NCBI GenBank assembly: GCA_032358255.1
Contig: JAULBX010010214.1
Coordinates: 1 to 64,000 of the forward strand
Length of the DNA stretch: 64,000 bases
Direction: 5' to 3'
DNA from: Heterotrichella gracilis
Taxonomy: Eukaryota > Sar > Xanthophyceae > Tribonematales > Xanthonemataceae
In this document: positions 34,047-45,500 of the stretch, piece after piece
How positions within the stretch are numbered: the stretch's first letter is position 1
How the letters are laid out: each line of letters starts with the position of its first letter
Program-made: the position numbers and the translations under genes
The notes under the pieces: model-generated
Databases searched by the model: none
Seen by the model: the letters and a program-made list of their open reading frames with translations, nothing else
What the model was told of the DNA's origin: nothing

Positions 34047-35287
34047 GGCGGCAGACTGTCACGCCAGCGGAGCTGGTAGAACGGGAACCCGAGCGCTTCA
34101 CCATCCACGAAAGTTGGGGGAGTACCGACAGGGGATACCCCGCACGCAAGAATGCAACGGCAAGAAGGACCAGCAACGGAATGAGGGTCAGAGGGCAACA
34201 ATGGCGCAGCAGGTGACACGGAGTTGTGTTGAGGGCGGCGAATTGTAGGCGCTGTGCAACGGTTGGCGTCTGATAAGAATGCTGGCAGCTGCCAAGGGCT
34301 TTTACGTAGGGCGCGGGGCGCTGATTGAGCTCCATCGGATCTGATCAGATCGGATTGCCACGATCAGAGGGCCAAAACTGGGCATCCCAAGAAATTCTCA
34401 GCCGATCACCTTCTGCAGGGTTCCTGTGTCTGACTGGAACCTTGTCCACCAACCCCTCGCCCAAGGTTTAGGTGGTGAAGACACAGGATCCGAAACTCTA
34501 GATTCTGACTGTTTCCTGGGCAGGCCCAAGTTGTGGGCTGCGCTTGCAGTCCTAAGTTGCACCACCGCCCTTGCGGATTGCACAACATCTTGTCTGCAGG
34601 CCTCACGAGGGTGTAGCATAGGCATTGTCCCCTGAACCCAGTGCCCACTTGCTCAGGTTATAGAACATTAAGGTGAGTTCCGCTGGTGGCTACAGCCCAC
34701 CCACCCTGAAGCTTGCCCAATGCACAACCTCCCTTGACTTCCTGGGCGCCTGGTTTTGGAACTTCTTTCTCACGGTATGCAATCAGCACATGTGGGTAAC
34801 ATACCATACCTAAATGCCTCACCCAAGGGTATTCAGTGACAGCCTAGAATGGGCACTTGCACATATATTACAGGGCGACGCCATTGGCATGGCAATGGCA
34901 TGGCGTGGCTCGGCATGCAAACATAGGTGCAGAGCGGTTATACTCTCACCAGAGCATAAAACGACGTCCCTCGAGGATAAGGGATGGGGCATACGAGAAA
35001 CACAGACAACGCTTGGCAATTAACCTGGTCAACACAACGCAGGCAGGCACACGACGCAGGTTGCAAAAGGGCAAAGGAAGCCACCACTATATGGCACAAG
35101 GTTCTCCAAAAGACTGCACAGCACACCAAAGTGGCTGTGTTAAGCGCAGGTGACTTTGCAGCAGCTACAGCGACTTCAAAACCTCAACAGCTGTCCTCCC
35201 ACAGTATCTTGCTCCCAATTAGATCACTGCCTGACTGTTACCTGACTGACCCTAAACCCTAAACCCTGAACACAGCCCCCACGGTGG
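34047..35287. other. Intergenic region between TBC and ALDH6 genes
   Basis: It contains the TBC promoter side and the 3' flank of ALDH6. Notable items are a short palindrome ATCTGATCAGAT (34337-34348) and CCCTAAACCCTAAACCCT at 35251-35268. No gene is seen. Confidence 0.45.
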
Positions 35288-38200
35288 TCAGTGCTTGCTG
35301 GGCGCGGCTGACGCGCCCACCGAGTCCAGCCCAGCCCGCTTGCCTAGGTTGTCGTCCCTCCAGTTGGCGGTGACCGTCTTGGCCTGCGTGTAGAACTGCA
35401 CCCCCGCGCGGCCATACATGTGCAGGTCACCATAGAAGGACCCTCGCCACCCTGCACGCACCATGGGGAACCTTGTTGGCACAAGGTGTGTGTGGGGCCG
35501 CCACCAGGGGCTTGTCAAAGACAGGAATGCATGGCGTGTGGCCTTTGTAAGTTTACTGCCTCAACTCTGGGGCACGAATGATGCTGTGACGCCACAGTGC
35601 GTGCTACTCAAAGGGAATGAGCTACTGGAGCACAGGGGATGCAAAATGAGCTGGACCCCCCCGTTTCCAGCGCAACTACTCTGCGCTCAAACCCTGGGCT
35701 GCAAATCTCACAGTGCAGTGCAGCGCACTGTCCAAGGTCATAATCTTACCTGTGAATGAGAAGAAGGGCAGGGGCACCGGGATGGGCACGTTGATGCCCA
35801 CCATGCCCACCTCCACGTCGTGCTGGAACTTGCGCGCAGCCGCCCCGCTCTGCGTGAACAGCGCCGTGCCGTTGCCGTGCTCGTTCCTGTTAATCACCTG
35901 GATGGCCTCCTCCAGGGTGTCCACCTCCAGGCACACCAGCACAGGCCCAAAGATTTCCTCCTGCGGGGGTGGTGTTGGGTGGGGGTTGCTGCAGGTCCTA
36001 ATAGGAGTATGCAAGGCAGGTTCCTGTGGGTGCCAGAGGAGGCTTAGGTGATACACCCATAGTCACCCAAACCTCCTCAGTCACCCCTGTAAGTGGGGCC
36101 AGGGGTGCCCAGCAAGAGGGGCGCCGCCAGGCGCCCGCCAGGGCTGCCCTGCCTGAGGGGCGCCGCCAGGCGCCCGCCAGGGATGCCCTGCCAGGGATGC
36201 CCATATGTGGCTGCCTCAGGCGCCTGCCTCAGGCGCCTGCCAGAGACGCCCATATGTGGGTGGCTGCCAGCCATGGGCCACTGACTGGGCAAGGGTGGTG
36301 TCACAGGCTGGCAAGCCAAGTGTCAGGGCAGGGCAGCAGCAGTGGCGGCTGCCACTGGCCCGTGGAACTAACATGCATGCCTTCGCCCAGCCCTTTTCAC
36401 TGTTCCGCGTCGGTGGCGTTCCACAAACATACTCAATATGAAGGTGGGTGTAAAAAATTGTTTCGTGCGTGGGTGGAACCACGTGTGAGTTCCGCATATA
36501 CATAAAGCGCCTTAATTTCACTGTTGTCAACAGCTGCCCGGATAGCTCAGTTCGGTAGAGCGCCAGGCTCTTAATTAGAGCACTGACCGAAGTCCTATCT
36601 CTCAGAGATGGAAGTGAAACCTGGTGGTCGTGGGTTCGATCCCCACTTCGGGTGTGGCACAATTTTTGCATTTTTTGAGGGTTTTTTGCGGTTTTTTTGG
36701 CTTCTTCTTGATTATTTTGCCATTCTTTACCCATTGCCGTGCTCAACAACAACATCCGAGCGCTGCACGGTCGATGGAAGCTGGAGGAAAGTGCGGGGAA
36801 ACTGTGCGGAAGGTGTTGTTTACCAAACGTCTGGCCCGCCGTTCGGAAAACGCATCACACCGCCATCATCACCGCCCCCCATTGCCCCCACCGTCACCAT
36901 CCCTAAGCCGGTGTGGCCTTCACTACATTTTGCTACTTGTTGTGCAAATTCTCGGGGTTTTGTTTTCGCCTTTGTTTTTTGGACCTCGTGGTTCAATTGG
37001 GCAACCTTTTTGCTCCTCCAAGGGTTTTATTTTGCTTTTTTTGGAGTGTTTTCGCTACTTTTTGGGTATATTTTGGTATTTTTTGCTTTTTGGGTATTTT
37101 ATTATGATTTATTTGGTTTGAAAGGTGGGTTCAGCCGTGGGCATGTCTACGCAAGTGTAAACCTGGCACAAATTGGGCACCTGTTTAATTTTGGTTCTTT
37201 TTAATGGATTTTTTGGGGCAGCTTTGGGCTTTTCTTGAGTACTTTTGAAAGCATTTTGCTTACTTTTGCTTTTTTTCCCTTTCAGATGGGCTTGTACCCT
37301 GGCTTCCCCCATCATGGTCCTGGTTTCCCATTCCCCAGCCCACGTACCTGGTAGCTGTCCATGTCAGGCGTCACCCCCGCCAGCAGCGTGGGCCCCACAA
37401 AGTTGCCGCTGGCGTAGCCCGGCACCTGCACGCCCCTGCCGTCCACCAGCAGCGCGGCGCCCTGGTCCACACCAGACTGGATGAGCCGCTCCACCCTGGC
37501 CTTGGCCTCAGGGGAGATGAGGGGCCCGACGTCGGTGCCCGGCTCATGGCCGGCGTTGACCTGCGGGGGCGGGAGGCAATGCCACGTGTCGCCACCACCA
37601 ATAGTTTGACAAGGGAAAGCAGCAGGGTTTGCAAGCGATCTTTGTGCTTCAAAGTCCCAGCTAGATAAATTTACATGCAACACCAAGACTCCATATGGAC
37701 TCCACATGCTCCACTTGCCATTACCACCCGCTCAAGAGGGTACAGCATTGAATCTTCTCCCTCTTTCCCACCCCCCTTGAAGTTCATTGCACCCCCTGCA
37801 GCACCCACCTTGAGCCCGTTTGCCTTGGCCACCAGCACATCCTTCCACTCCTGGCTCATGCCCCCCACAAACACAGCCGCGGAGATGGCCATGCAGCGCT
37901 GACCCGCCGCACCAAAGGCGGCGTTGGCAATCGCGGTGGCTGCGGCATCGAGGTTGGCGTCGGGCATGACCACCGCGTGATTCTTGGCGCCCATGTTGGC
38001 CTGAGGGGAGGGATGCAGCAGCAGGGTGAGAGGATCTGGGTGCGCAAATGCGGCAGGTTGAGGTGGGGATGTGGAGTAGGGTTAAGGGTTCACAACGCAG
38101 TATGGGTAACAGCAGGCATGGTCATTCCTAGATTCCTCGTACGGCAGGTTGCTGGTGCCACAGGTGATTTGGCTGCTGCTCAAGAGCAATGCGCGGGTGT

Positions 38201-40782
38201 CGGACTGGTGCAGGTGTGAGTGCAGGTGCCACGACGGTGCATGATGTCGCTTCTACCGTGCACCACATCTGGTTGGTGGCGCTACAGGTGAGGTGGCTGC
38301 TGCTTACCCATAGTGCAAGTGTGGGTGCACGTGCAACAATGGTGCATGATGTCGCATGTACAGCACACCACAGATGGGTGCCCCCCTCCCCCCACCCACC
38401 CACCTGCACGCGCTTGCCGCTGGCCGCCCCCCGCTCGTAAATGTAGCGCCCCGCATTGTCCGACCCCACAAACGCCACCGCCTTGATGTCTGGGTGGTCC
38501 AGTATGTTGTTGACGGTGTCGTGCGTGCCATGCACAACGTTCAGCACGCCCCTGCGCACGCGGGGGTGAGCGGCATTGCAATGAGGAGCATGTTGCAGCA
38601 GTGATATAATTGCCAATGATCAGCAATGCAGTAAGGCCATGGCACATCCAATCTTGAACACGTGCAGGCGGTCAGGCGCGCTCATCACACAGGCATTAAC
38701 TTGCAACCCTGCTGCCCTGGTTGAACATCCTCACCACCACAGAACCCTAAGCAAGGGTTAGGCATAGGCATGCACTGTCCAGGTGTGCAAAACAACTCCC
38801 TTGCGATGGATGTATTACAATTTCGAAAAGCAACAAGCCATTGTGGGATGGCATGCCTGCGTCAGTTACAATGGCAAGCCCGGCTGCAGCGCCAAGTCTT
38901 ACAAAGATATGCACTGCTTTCAGTGTGCAAAATGGTTCCATACAATGGATGTGCTGCAACTTTTGGAGGCAAAAAGTCGTTGTGGCGCGGCTTACTTTGG
39001 CATGCCTGCCTGCAGCGCCAGGTCAGCCAGCATGAGCGATGCGCCTGGGTCCTTCTCGGAGGGCTTGAGCACAAATGTGTTGCCTGCAGCGGTGGCCAGG
39101 GGGAACATCCACAGGGGGATCATGGCGGGGAAGTTGAAGGGGCAGATGCCGGCGCACACCTGCGGGTGAGGGAGGGGGTTGGATCAGGGCAGCATTGTCG
39201 GTGTTGGTGCAGTGCATGGGTGGTACTGGGTGCAGCAGCCCTACCCCCAGCGGCTGTCGGAAGCTGAATGTGTCGATGCCGTTTGACACATTCTCCACCA
39301 TCTCTCCCATCAGGTCCCGAGCGATGCCGCATGAGTACTCCACCACCTCTGCAGGCAGGCAGGGGAGGCAGCTGAAACACAAGCTTGATGTACACAAGGT
39401 AGCCCACAATATCAATGTAACCGTTTGTAAAGTGGGAAGTTCCTGATGTGGCAGCATTGTCGGTGTCAAGAGTACTGCCTTTAATGGGCGGGTTATGCTT
39501 GTGGATGGGCTTTGCACAGCACCTACCCAGTCCCCTGAAGACATCCCCTCGCGCGTCAGCCAGCGTCTTCCCTTGCTCCAGCGTTATGTTCGCCGCCAGC
39601 TCGCCCTGCATGGAAACCACAGCAGGTTGCCCCGTGGACCACGCGATCCAGTTTGTAGCAAGTGCAACCACGTCCGTCAAGTTATTTTGCCGCAGTTATG
39701 GCCAAAGCTGGCACACCACCCGCACCACCCGCTGGTGCCACGACGGCATGCTGGCAGGAACAGGGCTATGACAGAGCTGACTTGCGGAGGGCATTGTGTA
39801 GGGTTTACGGTTGAAGGCTGCGGCCCACCCGCCCCATCTGGCTGCAATGTCTGAATGCAAGTTGTTGGCTACCCCGCACCATGTTGGCTTGAATGAGTTC
39901 CTGCAGCTTGAACATGACGCGGGTCCTGGTGGGCACCGGAGTGTTGGCCCACTTGGGGAAGGCATCCTTGGCGGACTGCACCGCCGCGTTGAACTCCTCT
40001 GGGGTGCAGAGTGGCAGCCTCGAGACCACCTCTTGGGTTGCCTGGACGATAGGTGGTTAGTGACATGCCTTCCAGCAGCACAGCCCAGATATGCGGTTGG
40101 GCCATTCAACCCTTTCCTGGCGTTGCTTGCCTTTGCGTACCAGTTCTGACCTCTTACTGTGCATAAATGTGGCGAATGGCATGTGGGCAAAGTGAACTGC
40201 CCAGTTGAGGACCACACCAGCAATAAAAACTTCATAAAAGGTTGTGTAAAGTGGACATGCGCAGCACAAACCTAGATAGGCCCTTGCTACAAGCTGTACC
40301 ATAGGCATGCATCCCGTGTTAGGTCAAACAGCATTTATGCGACAAGCCGGTGTGCCTCTCCGCCACACACGGCAACCTATCATACTGACCATTTCCTTTT
40401 CAAACTTAGAAGTCCCATACCCTGTCCAGCTGGCCAACAGCCATTCCATGCTCACTCGCAAAGGCATGCATGCATATTTGGATGGGAGCTTACCGGGTTG
40501 GTGACGTCTACCCACTGCTTGGTCCGCGACTCCACAAACTCTCCATTAATCAAGAGCTTGACTGTGGGCTGCAGGCACAGTAAGGTTTGTTACAACTTGT
40601 CCCCCTGCGCTGCAATGCATGCACACTAGGACACATGCCAACCCTCGACACCCAACAAGCCTTACCGGCTCGACAGCAACTGGTGCAGCCTCCGAAGCAA
40701 ACCCATGGTTTGGTTGCTGGGACAGGCTTCGAAACACGGCAACCAGTGGCGTCTTCTGGCCCCTGGCCAACTTGGAAAGCAT
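35288..40782 (-). CDS. ALDH6: Methylmalonate-semialdehyde dehydrogenase, mitochondrial (ALDH6)
   Basis: A 542-aa protein comes from eleven exons: 40782-40666, 40568-40494, 40041-39880, 39605-39527, 39348-39245, 39159-38996, 38551-38404, 38000-37809, 37560-37348, 35960-35750, 35451-35288. Phases agree throughout. The enzyme converts (methyl)malonate semialdehyde to propionyl-/acetyl-CoA using NAD+ and CoA in valine and pyrimidine breakdown. Signatures are [22 protein letters not shown] in the nucleotide fold, NMGAKNH where most aldehyde dehydrogenases carry the general-base Glu (Asn is normal for this family), the nucleophile Cys319 in [11 protein letters not shown], and EEIFGPVL. Residues 1-39 (start [10 protein letters not shown]) form a basic mitochondrial presequence. 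The 1.4-kb intron 9 contains an antisense tRNA-Lys gene, a minisatellite and a T-rich stretch. The frame is open upstream to 40917, but the presequence argues for the chosen ATG. Confidence 0.95.
36108..36262. repeat. GC-rich minisatellite in ALDH6 intron 9
   Basis: Imperfect copies of GGGGCGCCGCCAGGCGCCCG + CCAGGG[C/A]TGCCCTGCC (period about 46, at 36117-36200) are followed by GCCTCAGGCGCCT twice and CCCATATGTGG twice. The units share the palindromic core GGCGCC. The block lies between exon 10 of ALDH6 and the tRNA gene. Confidence 0.8.
36536..36654 (+). tRNA. tRNA-Lys (anticodon CUU) with a 45-nt intron
   Basis: The acceptor stem GCCCGGA pairs with TTCGGGT (36647-36653) using two G-U pairs, and G36654 is the discriminator. 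The D arm is GCTC...GAGC. The anticodon stem CCAGG (36563-36567) pairs with CCTGG (36620-36624), and the loop is CTCTTA|A with anticodon CTT at 36570-36572. The T arm is GTGGG-TTCGATC-CCCAC. An intron at 36574-36618 sits at the canonical position after base 37 and contains AAG words able to pair with the anticodon. A box TAGCTCAGTTCGG and B box GGTTCGATCCC are intact. Mature length is 74 nt before CCA addition. The gene lies in intron 9 of ALDH6 on the opposite strand. A tRNA-derived SINE is an alternative, but the intact fold and nearby T-runs favour a working gene. Confidence 0.92.
36663..36676 (+). terminator. RNA polymerase III T-run terminator of tRNA-Lys
   Basis: Runs of five and six T (36663-36667 and 36671-36676) begin nine bases after the tRNA 3' end, the expected place for Pol III termination. 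They open a 600-base T-rich stretch that continues to about 37275. Confidence 0.75.
38190..38395. repeat. Tandem duplication in ALDH6 intron 7
   Basis: A unit of about 115 bases is present twice. The shared blocks are GTGAG/GGTGCA, ACGGTGCATGATGTCGC, GCACACCACAGATGGGTG-like and GGTGGC/GGCTGCTGC. The copies are about 38195-38285 and 38300-38395. The right-hand copy ends at the splice donor of exon 7 (38404). Confidence 0.6.
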
Positions 40783-41525
40783 TGTGTGGACGCTGATTGA
40801 GTGTGGTTCGCACCAACAAACAACTTTCGCGAACAGTTCGTCCTCGGCAAAAGAAACCACCGACTTTATCGAAACACCTTTCCAACTTGCCACTGGAGGT
40901 TCAGTCTGTGCCGCCAACGTGTTCTGCCAGCTGCGTTAATAGTATGGGTTGCCAGCTTTGTACTGTAGTTTACGTACAGGTCGGACAGCTGTATAAGACT
41001 TGCCACGAACACCAAAGCCTTTGGCAAACGTTTGTCGGTTCTGGATGCCTGACGAAGGCGATATTACATGGCCTAAGCACGTAAGGTATGAGTTGTGCGT
41101 AAGGTAAGAGTTTCAAAAGAGGTCTATCAATATCAAGAAAGTTGCACTAGTCGCCCACATGTGGCATTCGCATGGCTTGGGCATGTGTGGCATTGCAAGA
41201 TATGGCATCTTTATTGGACTCAAGTATGGTCACACCATTGCACACAGTGAAACATTATGCAATAGCCTGCTGATAGGAAACAATTCTGTCTAGTGTTATT
41301 GCTGTCCGCCTGGTAATAAAGCGGCTGATGCGTCCAGAGCATAATAACTGCAGCTGGCGGAATCCACCACTTCCATGCTGGGTCCCCACTGCCCCTCCTT
41401 GAGTAGTGTCCCTCTTTTGCAAGCAGTTTCAAGCCTGCTCCTGTTTTCTTCTGGTACTTGGTCGTCACTGGTCAAGGCCCATGCCTGTGGCTCATGCGTA
41501 CGGCTCCCGCCAGCGACATTCCAAG
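40783..41525. other. Intergenic region between ALDH6 and PET117-like genes
   Basis: It holds the promoter of ALDH6 and the 3' flank of the PET117-like gene, both on the minus strand. No other coding segment or RNA gene was recognised. Confidence 0.45.
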
Positions 41526-41878
41526 CTATTCCTGCTTGCCTTTCAGCTCCGCCGACTTGATCGCATAGAGGAGTTCGTCCCTCAACACCCCCTTGTGAAG
41601 GTTCTGCGGCAGCATAGTGATGGTGTCGGATGCCTTCCAACGTCATGCTTGACCATATGCATGCATATATATTGGAGCTGTTCCCACTGGGTGCACTCCA
41701 CCATGCCTGCAGAGAATGACGGGTATGATGTAAATCAGCAAAATCTCGTGTGCACTGGCGGCTGCGGCAGTGTGCACCTCACCTCCCGCTCCACCTTTTG
41801 CCCATAGTGCACCCAGGCGATGCCCGCCAGAGTGACGCCACTGACTCCCAGCAGAAAGACCACCCCTTTTGATACCAT
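41526..41878 (-). CDS. PET117: PET117-like cytochrome c oxidase assembly factor (57 aa, two exons)
   Basis: Exon 1 (41878-41783) encodes MVSKGVVFLLGVSGVTLAGI followed by AWVHYGQKVERE. After a 179-base GT-AG intron, exon 2 (41603-41526) encodes NLHKGVLRDELLYAIKSAEL and KGKQE before TAG. Phase is 0 on both sides. The layout is that of PET117: a short N-terminal hydrophobic segment (residues 5-24), then a charged H-Y-x-Q-K-x-x-R-E run, then L-H-K-G-V-L-R-D and a Lys/Glu-rich helix. PET117 is a small mitochondrial inner-membrane protein that works with the haem A synthase COX15 in complex IV assembly. The gene is too short and split to be noticed by ordinary ORF scanning. It diverges from the folate synthase gene across 675 bases. 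Confidence 0.8.
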
Positions 41879-42553
41879 GCCACCCACCACTTGGATGCAA
41901 GGGTGGTATGGCCTGCTACCCCCTCACAGCCCAGTCAGCACAAGTTGCAGTGCGTTATTGCATGGGGCACACCGGGGATGACCACCGGTCATCGGCCGTG
42001 ACCGCTCACTGCTCAGTAAAGTATATTGAGCTGCTTCTCAGGGTTAAATGTCCTGTGAGTCAGTATGTGTTTCTATGTAAGCAGAGTCAGCCTTGCTCGC
42101 GAAAGAGTGGGAACAGGGGCAATGCGGGGAAGCCCCGCATATTGCAGCTGCGGCTGCATGGCTTGGTTGACGACCAGTGGGGAGCACACACCACGTATAG
42201 GGCAGAGCTGTGCCCACAAACAGCTGTTGTTGTTGTCCTTTGGCACTTCCAGAAGCTGGCAAAGGTTTGGGGTGTACGTGGCCATGCCCCAAGGGAGGTA
42301 CACTGCGACTCCCCCGCTGCTACAAATATGCATGCATGCATGTGTTTCATGATTGGTTCACCTTCTAAACTCTTGCGTGCGGCAGGCCATCGGAGTTTTA
42401 TTCCAGTGAAAGAACTTAAGCTTTTCTTATAAATCGTGGAGCAGTTGCGCCTTTGAAACGTAACACCTATCGGCCACTGCCAGACCATTGCATATCTTGG
42501 GCACAGATACGGCCACACCTGGCCCAGTGCAAAACAGCTTTCCGTGAGCGAAG
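41879..42553. other. Divergent promoter region, PET117-like and folate synthase genes
   Basis: A region of 675 bases lies between two ATGs on opposite strands, both for proteins predicted to be mitochondrial. No TATA box was identified with confidence. No gene is seen inside. Confidence 0.45.
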
Positions 42554-45500
42554 ATGCTCGCTTTAAAGCACTCGTTTTACGCTTCTATATCGTCTGCCAA
42601 CAACTTGCAACACTTGAGGTATGGAACCAAGACATGCTAGGTGTCGGAGATGCATGCAAAAGAGGGGAGACGTGACACACAAACGCGCTACTGAGCTATT
42701 TATAAAACCTGCGCCAAGGTTTTACGGTTCTCTGTTAAATCTCACCTAGCCTGGATGTGGGTTTTGTTAGTACGCACGGTGTGTATCGGGCCCTGAGTGG
42801 TGCGCCCATGTGGTGATGCCAGGTGGTTTGCTTCAGTCCCAGCCCTCGAATTCCTGAAAGAGTTCCTCAGCCATGAAGCAACCGGCTACAAGAAAGGCGT
42901 TGGCACAGACACGCCCCATGGCTTTGACATGGTACGAGGCTGGCAGACATGTGGCACTAGCTAGAACTTGTGTACTCACCCGGCATCACAATTAGCAGTA
43001 AAGCCAAGTGGGCAACACCTTGCAAGTCACTGTGATGGTGAGGATATTTCTAGCTATTCTTGGCGAGCTAGCTGGGACTGTTAGGGTGGAATGCAGCTGC
43101 CTTGACGCCGAATATGGGACTAAGCAGCATGGGTGGGCCAGCAGTGGCGCAAACGCCAGCTGGCGAGAGACACTTGCTTTAAGTGGCGCCGACTGGACGT
43201 CGGCACAGAGTTTAGTTTTCCTAAGTGCCTTACATATTACAGTGTGTAAGGCTGCAGCCTGTGCGCAGCCAGGGAATATGAGACCTGTGCTTGCACGCCC
43301 ACCCCTGCTGACCCGCATATTCATACCAGGTCCTTTGGAAACACTAACTCAATTGGGCGCTTCTCTTTGTCAACCCCCTCGGTGTGCTCTCTGCAGGGTC
43401 ACATGCACAAGCTGCTGGCGGCCTTTGGCAACCCCCAGCAGCAGTGGCCCGCGGTGCACATAGCGGGCACAAAGGGCAAGGGGTCCACCGCAACCATGCT
43501 GTCGCACATATTCGCAGCGTCAAAGTACAAGGCAGGGCTCTACACCAGGTGCGACACACAATTTCAGGCTTTAGGCAGGTTTGGGATTTTGTTAGGGTTT
43601 AGGCAGGGCTATACACCAGGTGGGGTACACACAGACAGCGGCAGAATAACTAGAACCCGAGCATGCGCTTGTTGGCAGCCAACTGTTCTATCTGTCACGG
43701 TTGCAAGCATGGGGCAGTCTGCTGCTGTTCCTGCGGCTTGCAAAGGGCGCCAGCTGGCACCATGGAAGCGAGACTCATATGACCCAGCCACTCCTGCAGG
43801 CCCCTATGACCCTTACCTGTTGCACCTGTGCTTGTGCACTGTCAGCATGCCGTACCTTGTGTTGTCATCCCTCCCGCCTGCACCATGCACAGGCATCCCC
43901 TCCCCAAAAGCCCCATTCTACCTCCCTCATGCCCCGCATACCCTTCCTCCGCAGCCCCCACATCACCTCCCTGCGCGAGCGCATCTGCGTGGACAACACC
44001 CCCATCAGCCAGGCGCATTTTGAGGCGCTGGTGGCGGCGCACCAGGACAGCATACGCGCAGTGAACGAGGAGGTTACGGGCAAGCTGTCGCAGTTTGAGA
44101 TCATGACCGCGCTGGCATACAGGCACTTTGCGGACCAGCAGGTGCGCACATTATGAGCATCAAGGCATACAGGAACGCTTACATGCGCGCGTGTGTCATG
44201 CCTGTCATTAGCGTTCCACGCACGCGGAGGTCTGCAAATGCTTGGGTGTTGTGCCTACCAATGTGTTTTTGAGGGTGTTTTCGCACCCACCTTTGGTGCC
44301 CCGCCTTGCAGGTTGATGTGGGAGTGATTGAGTGTGGGTTGGGTGGCAGCCGGGACGCCACAAATGTGTTCACCCCAGACCAGCTCAAACTGGCCATCGT
44401 GACAACCATAGGGCTGGAGCACAAGGAAGCCCTAGGTAAGGGTTGGCGGGGCAGTGGGTGCAGCATGGGCCATCAGGATGCGGATTCAAGCCGATCAATT
44501 TCAATTTAGATCCATAGTAGCAAAAGTGGAATAAAATTGAATTGATTGAAATTTAATGGCAGCTACTTACATCCCCGTATTGTTGGAAGGCGCTTGTGAA
44601 GAACCCCAGGGAGTGGAAATAGCCCACACTTGTGCTCGTGGGATGGCTCTGTACTTGCGGCACCAGTGCCTTGCTGTCCAGTGCGTGTGGGGATGATGAG
44701 CGGATCTCCGTGCCGCATGCACACATACACACACCTCTGCGTGCACTACACACCCTCCACCCACCGCATGCGCACCGCCCCCCAGTCCGCCACCCGCTCT
44801 CCCATTTTAAACCACACCTCACCGCAGGTGGGGGCATCGACACCATCGCCCTGGCCAAGGCAGGCATCATGAAATCAGGCCGGCCCGTGGTGCTGGCCCG
44901 CCAATCTGAGGCGGTTGCAGATTTCATGCTGCGCCAAAAGGCGTATGACCTGAGCTGCCCCATCGTGGATGCCACCAGTGAGGTTGCTGCGCACGCCAAG
45001 GGGACGCGGGAGTCGGAGGGGAGGTTGTACGAGCTGTGCAAGCTTGACTTCATTGACAAGGCGCATGGCGGGCTGGAGGGGCCCCAGGTCACCACGTACG
45101 GTAAGGGTTTCTGGCTAGGGTTTTGAAACAGGGGTAGTCCATTGGTTTTTACCCCAGTCTCACCGTCTCCAACCGATGGCATGTCCCCTGTTTGCAAAGT
45201 TATCTCGGTTTCCCCTTGTCCGTAACCCCTCTTCTGCAGTTGTCACGCATTTACTGTACTCCCCCTCCCTCCTGCAGATGTGAAGCTTCCCCTGGTGGGC
45301 ATCCACCAGGTTGAGAACGCGGGGGTGGCTGCCGCAGCGGCACTCCAGCTGCAATCCCGGGGATTTGATCGCATCACCCAGGAGACAATCGTGGCAGGGC
45401 TGGAGGCAACGCGCCTGCCGGGCAGGTTCCAGGTGCGTACGGTGTGGAATAAGGGGCAGCACAATAGGAAACCCTTAGGGATATCCTTCTTTGTCACGCA

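Noticed and set aside
33745-34335. 196-codon minus-strand frame before the TBC domain with a hydrophobic run
   Set aside because: A different frame (34046-33939) gives the conserved DVYGFPL motif, a phase-0 donor and an ATG. The long frame is its shadow.
36536-36654. tRNA-derived SINE instead of a tRNA gene
   Set aside because: All stems pair, the intron sits at the canonical site and terminator T-runs follow directly. No SINE body or flanking duplication was seen. Kept as an alternative only.
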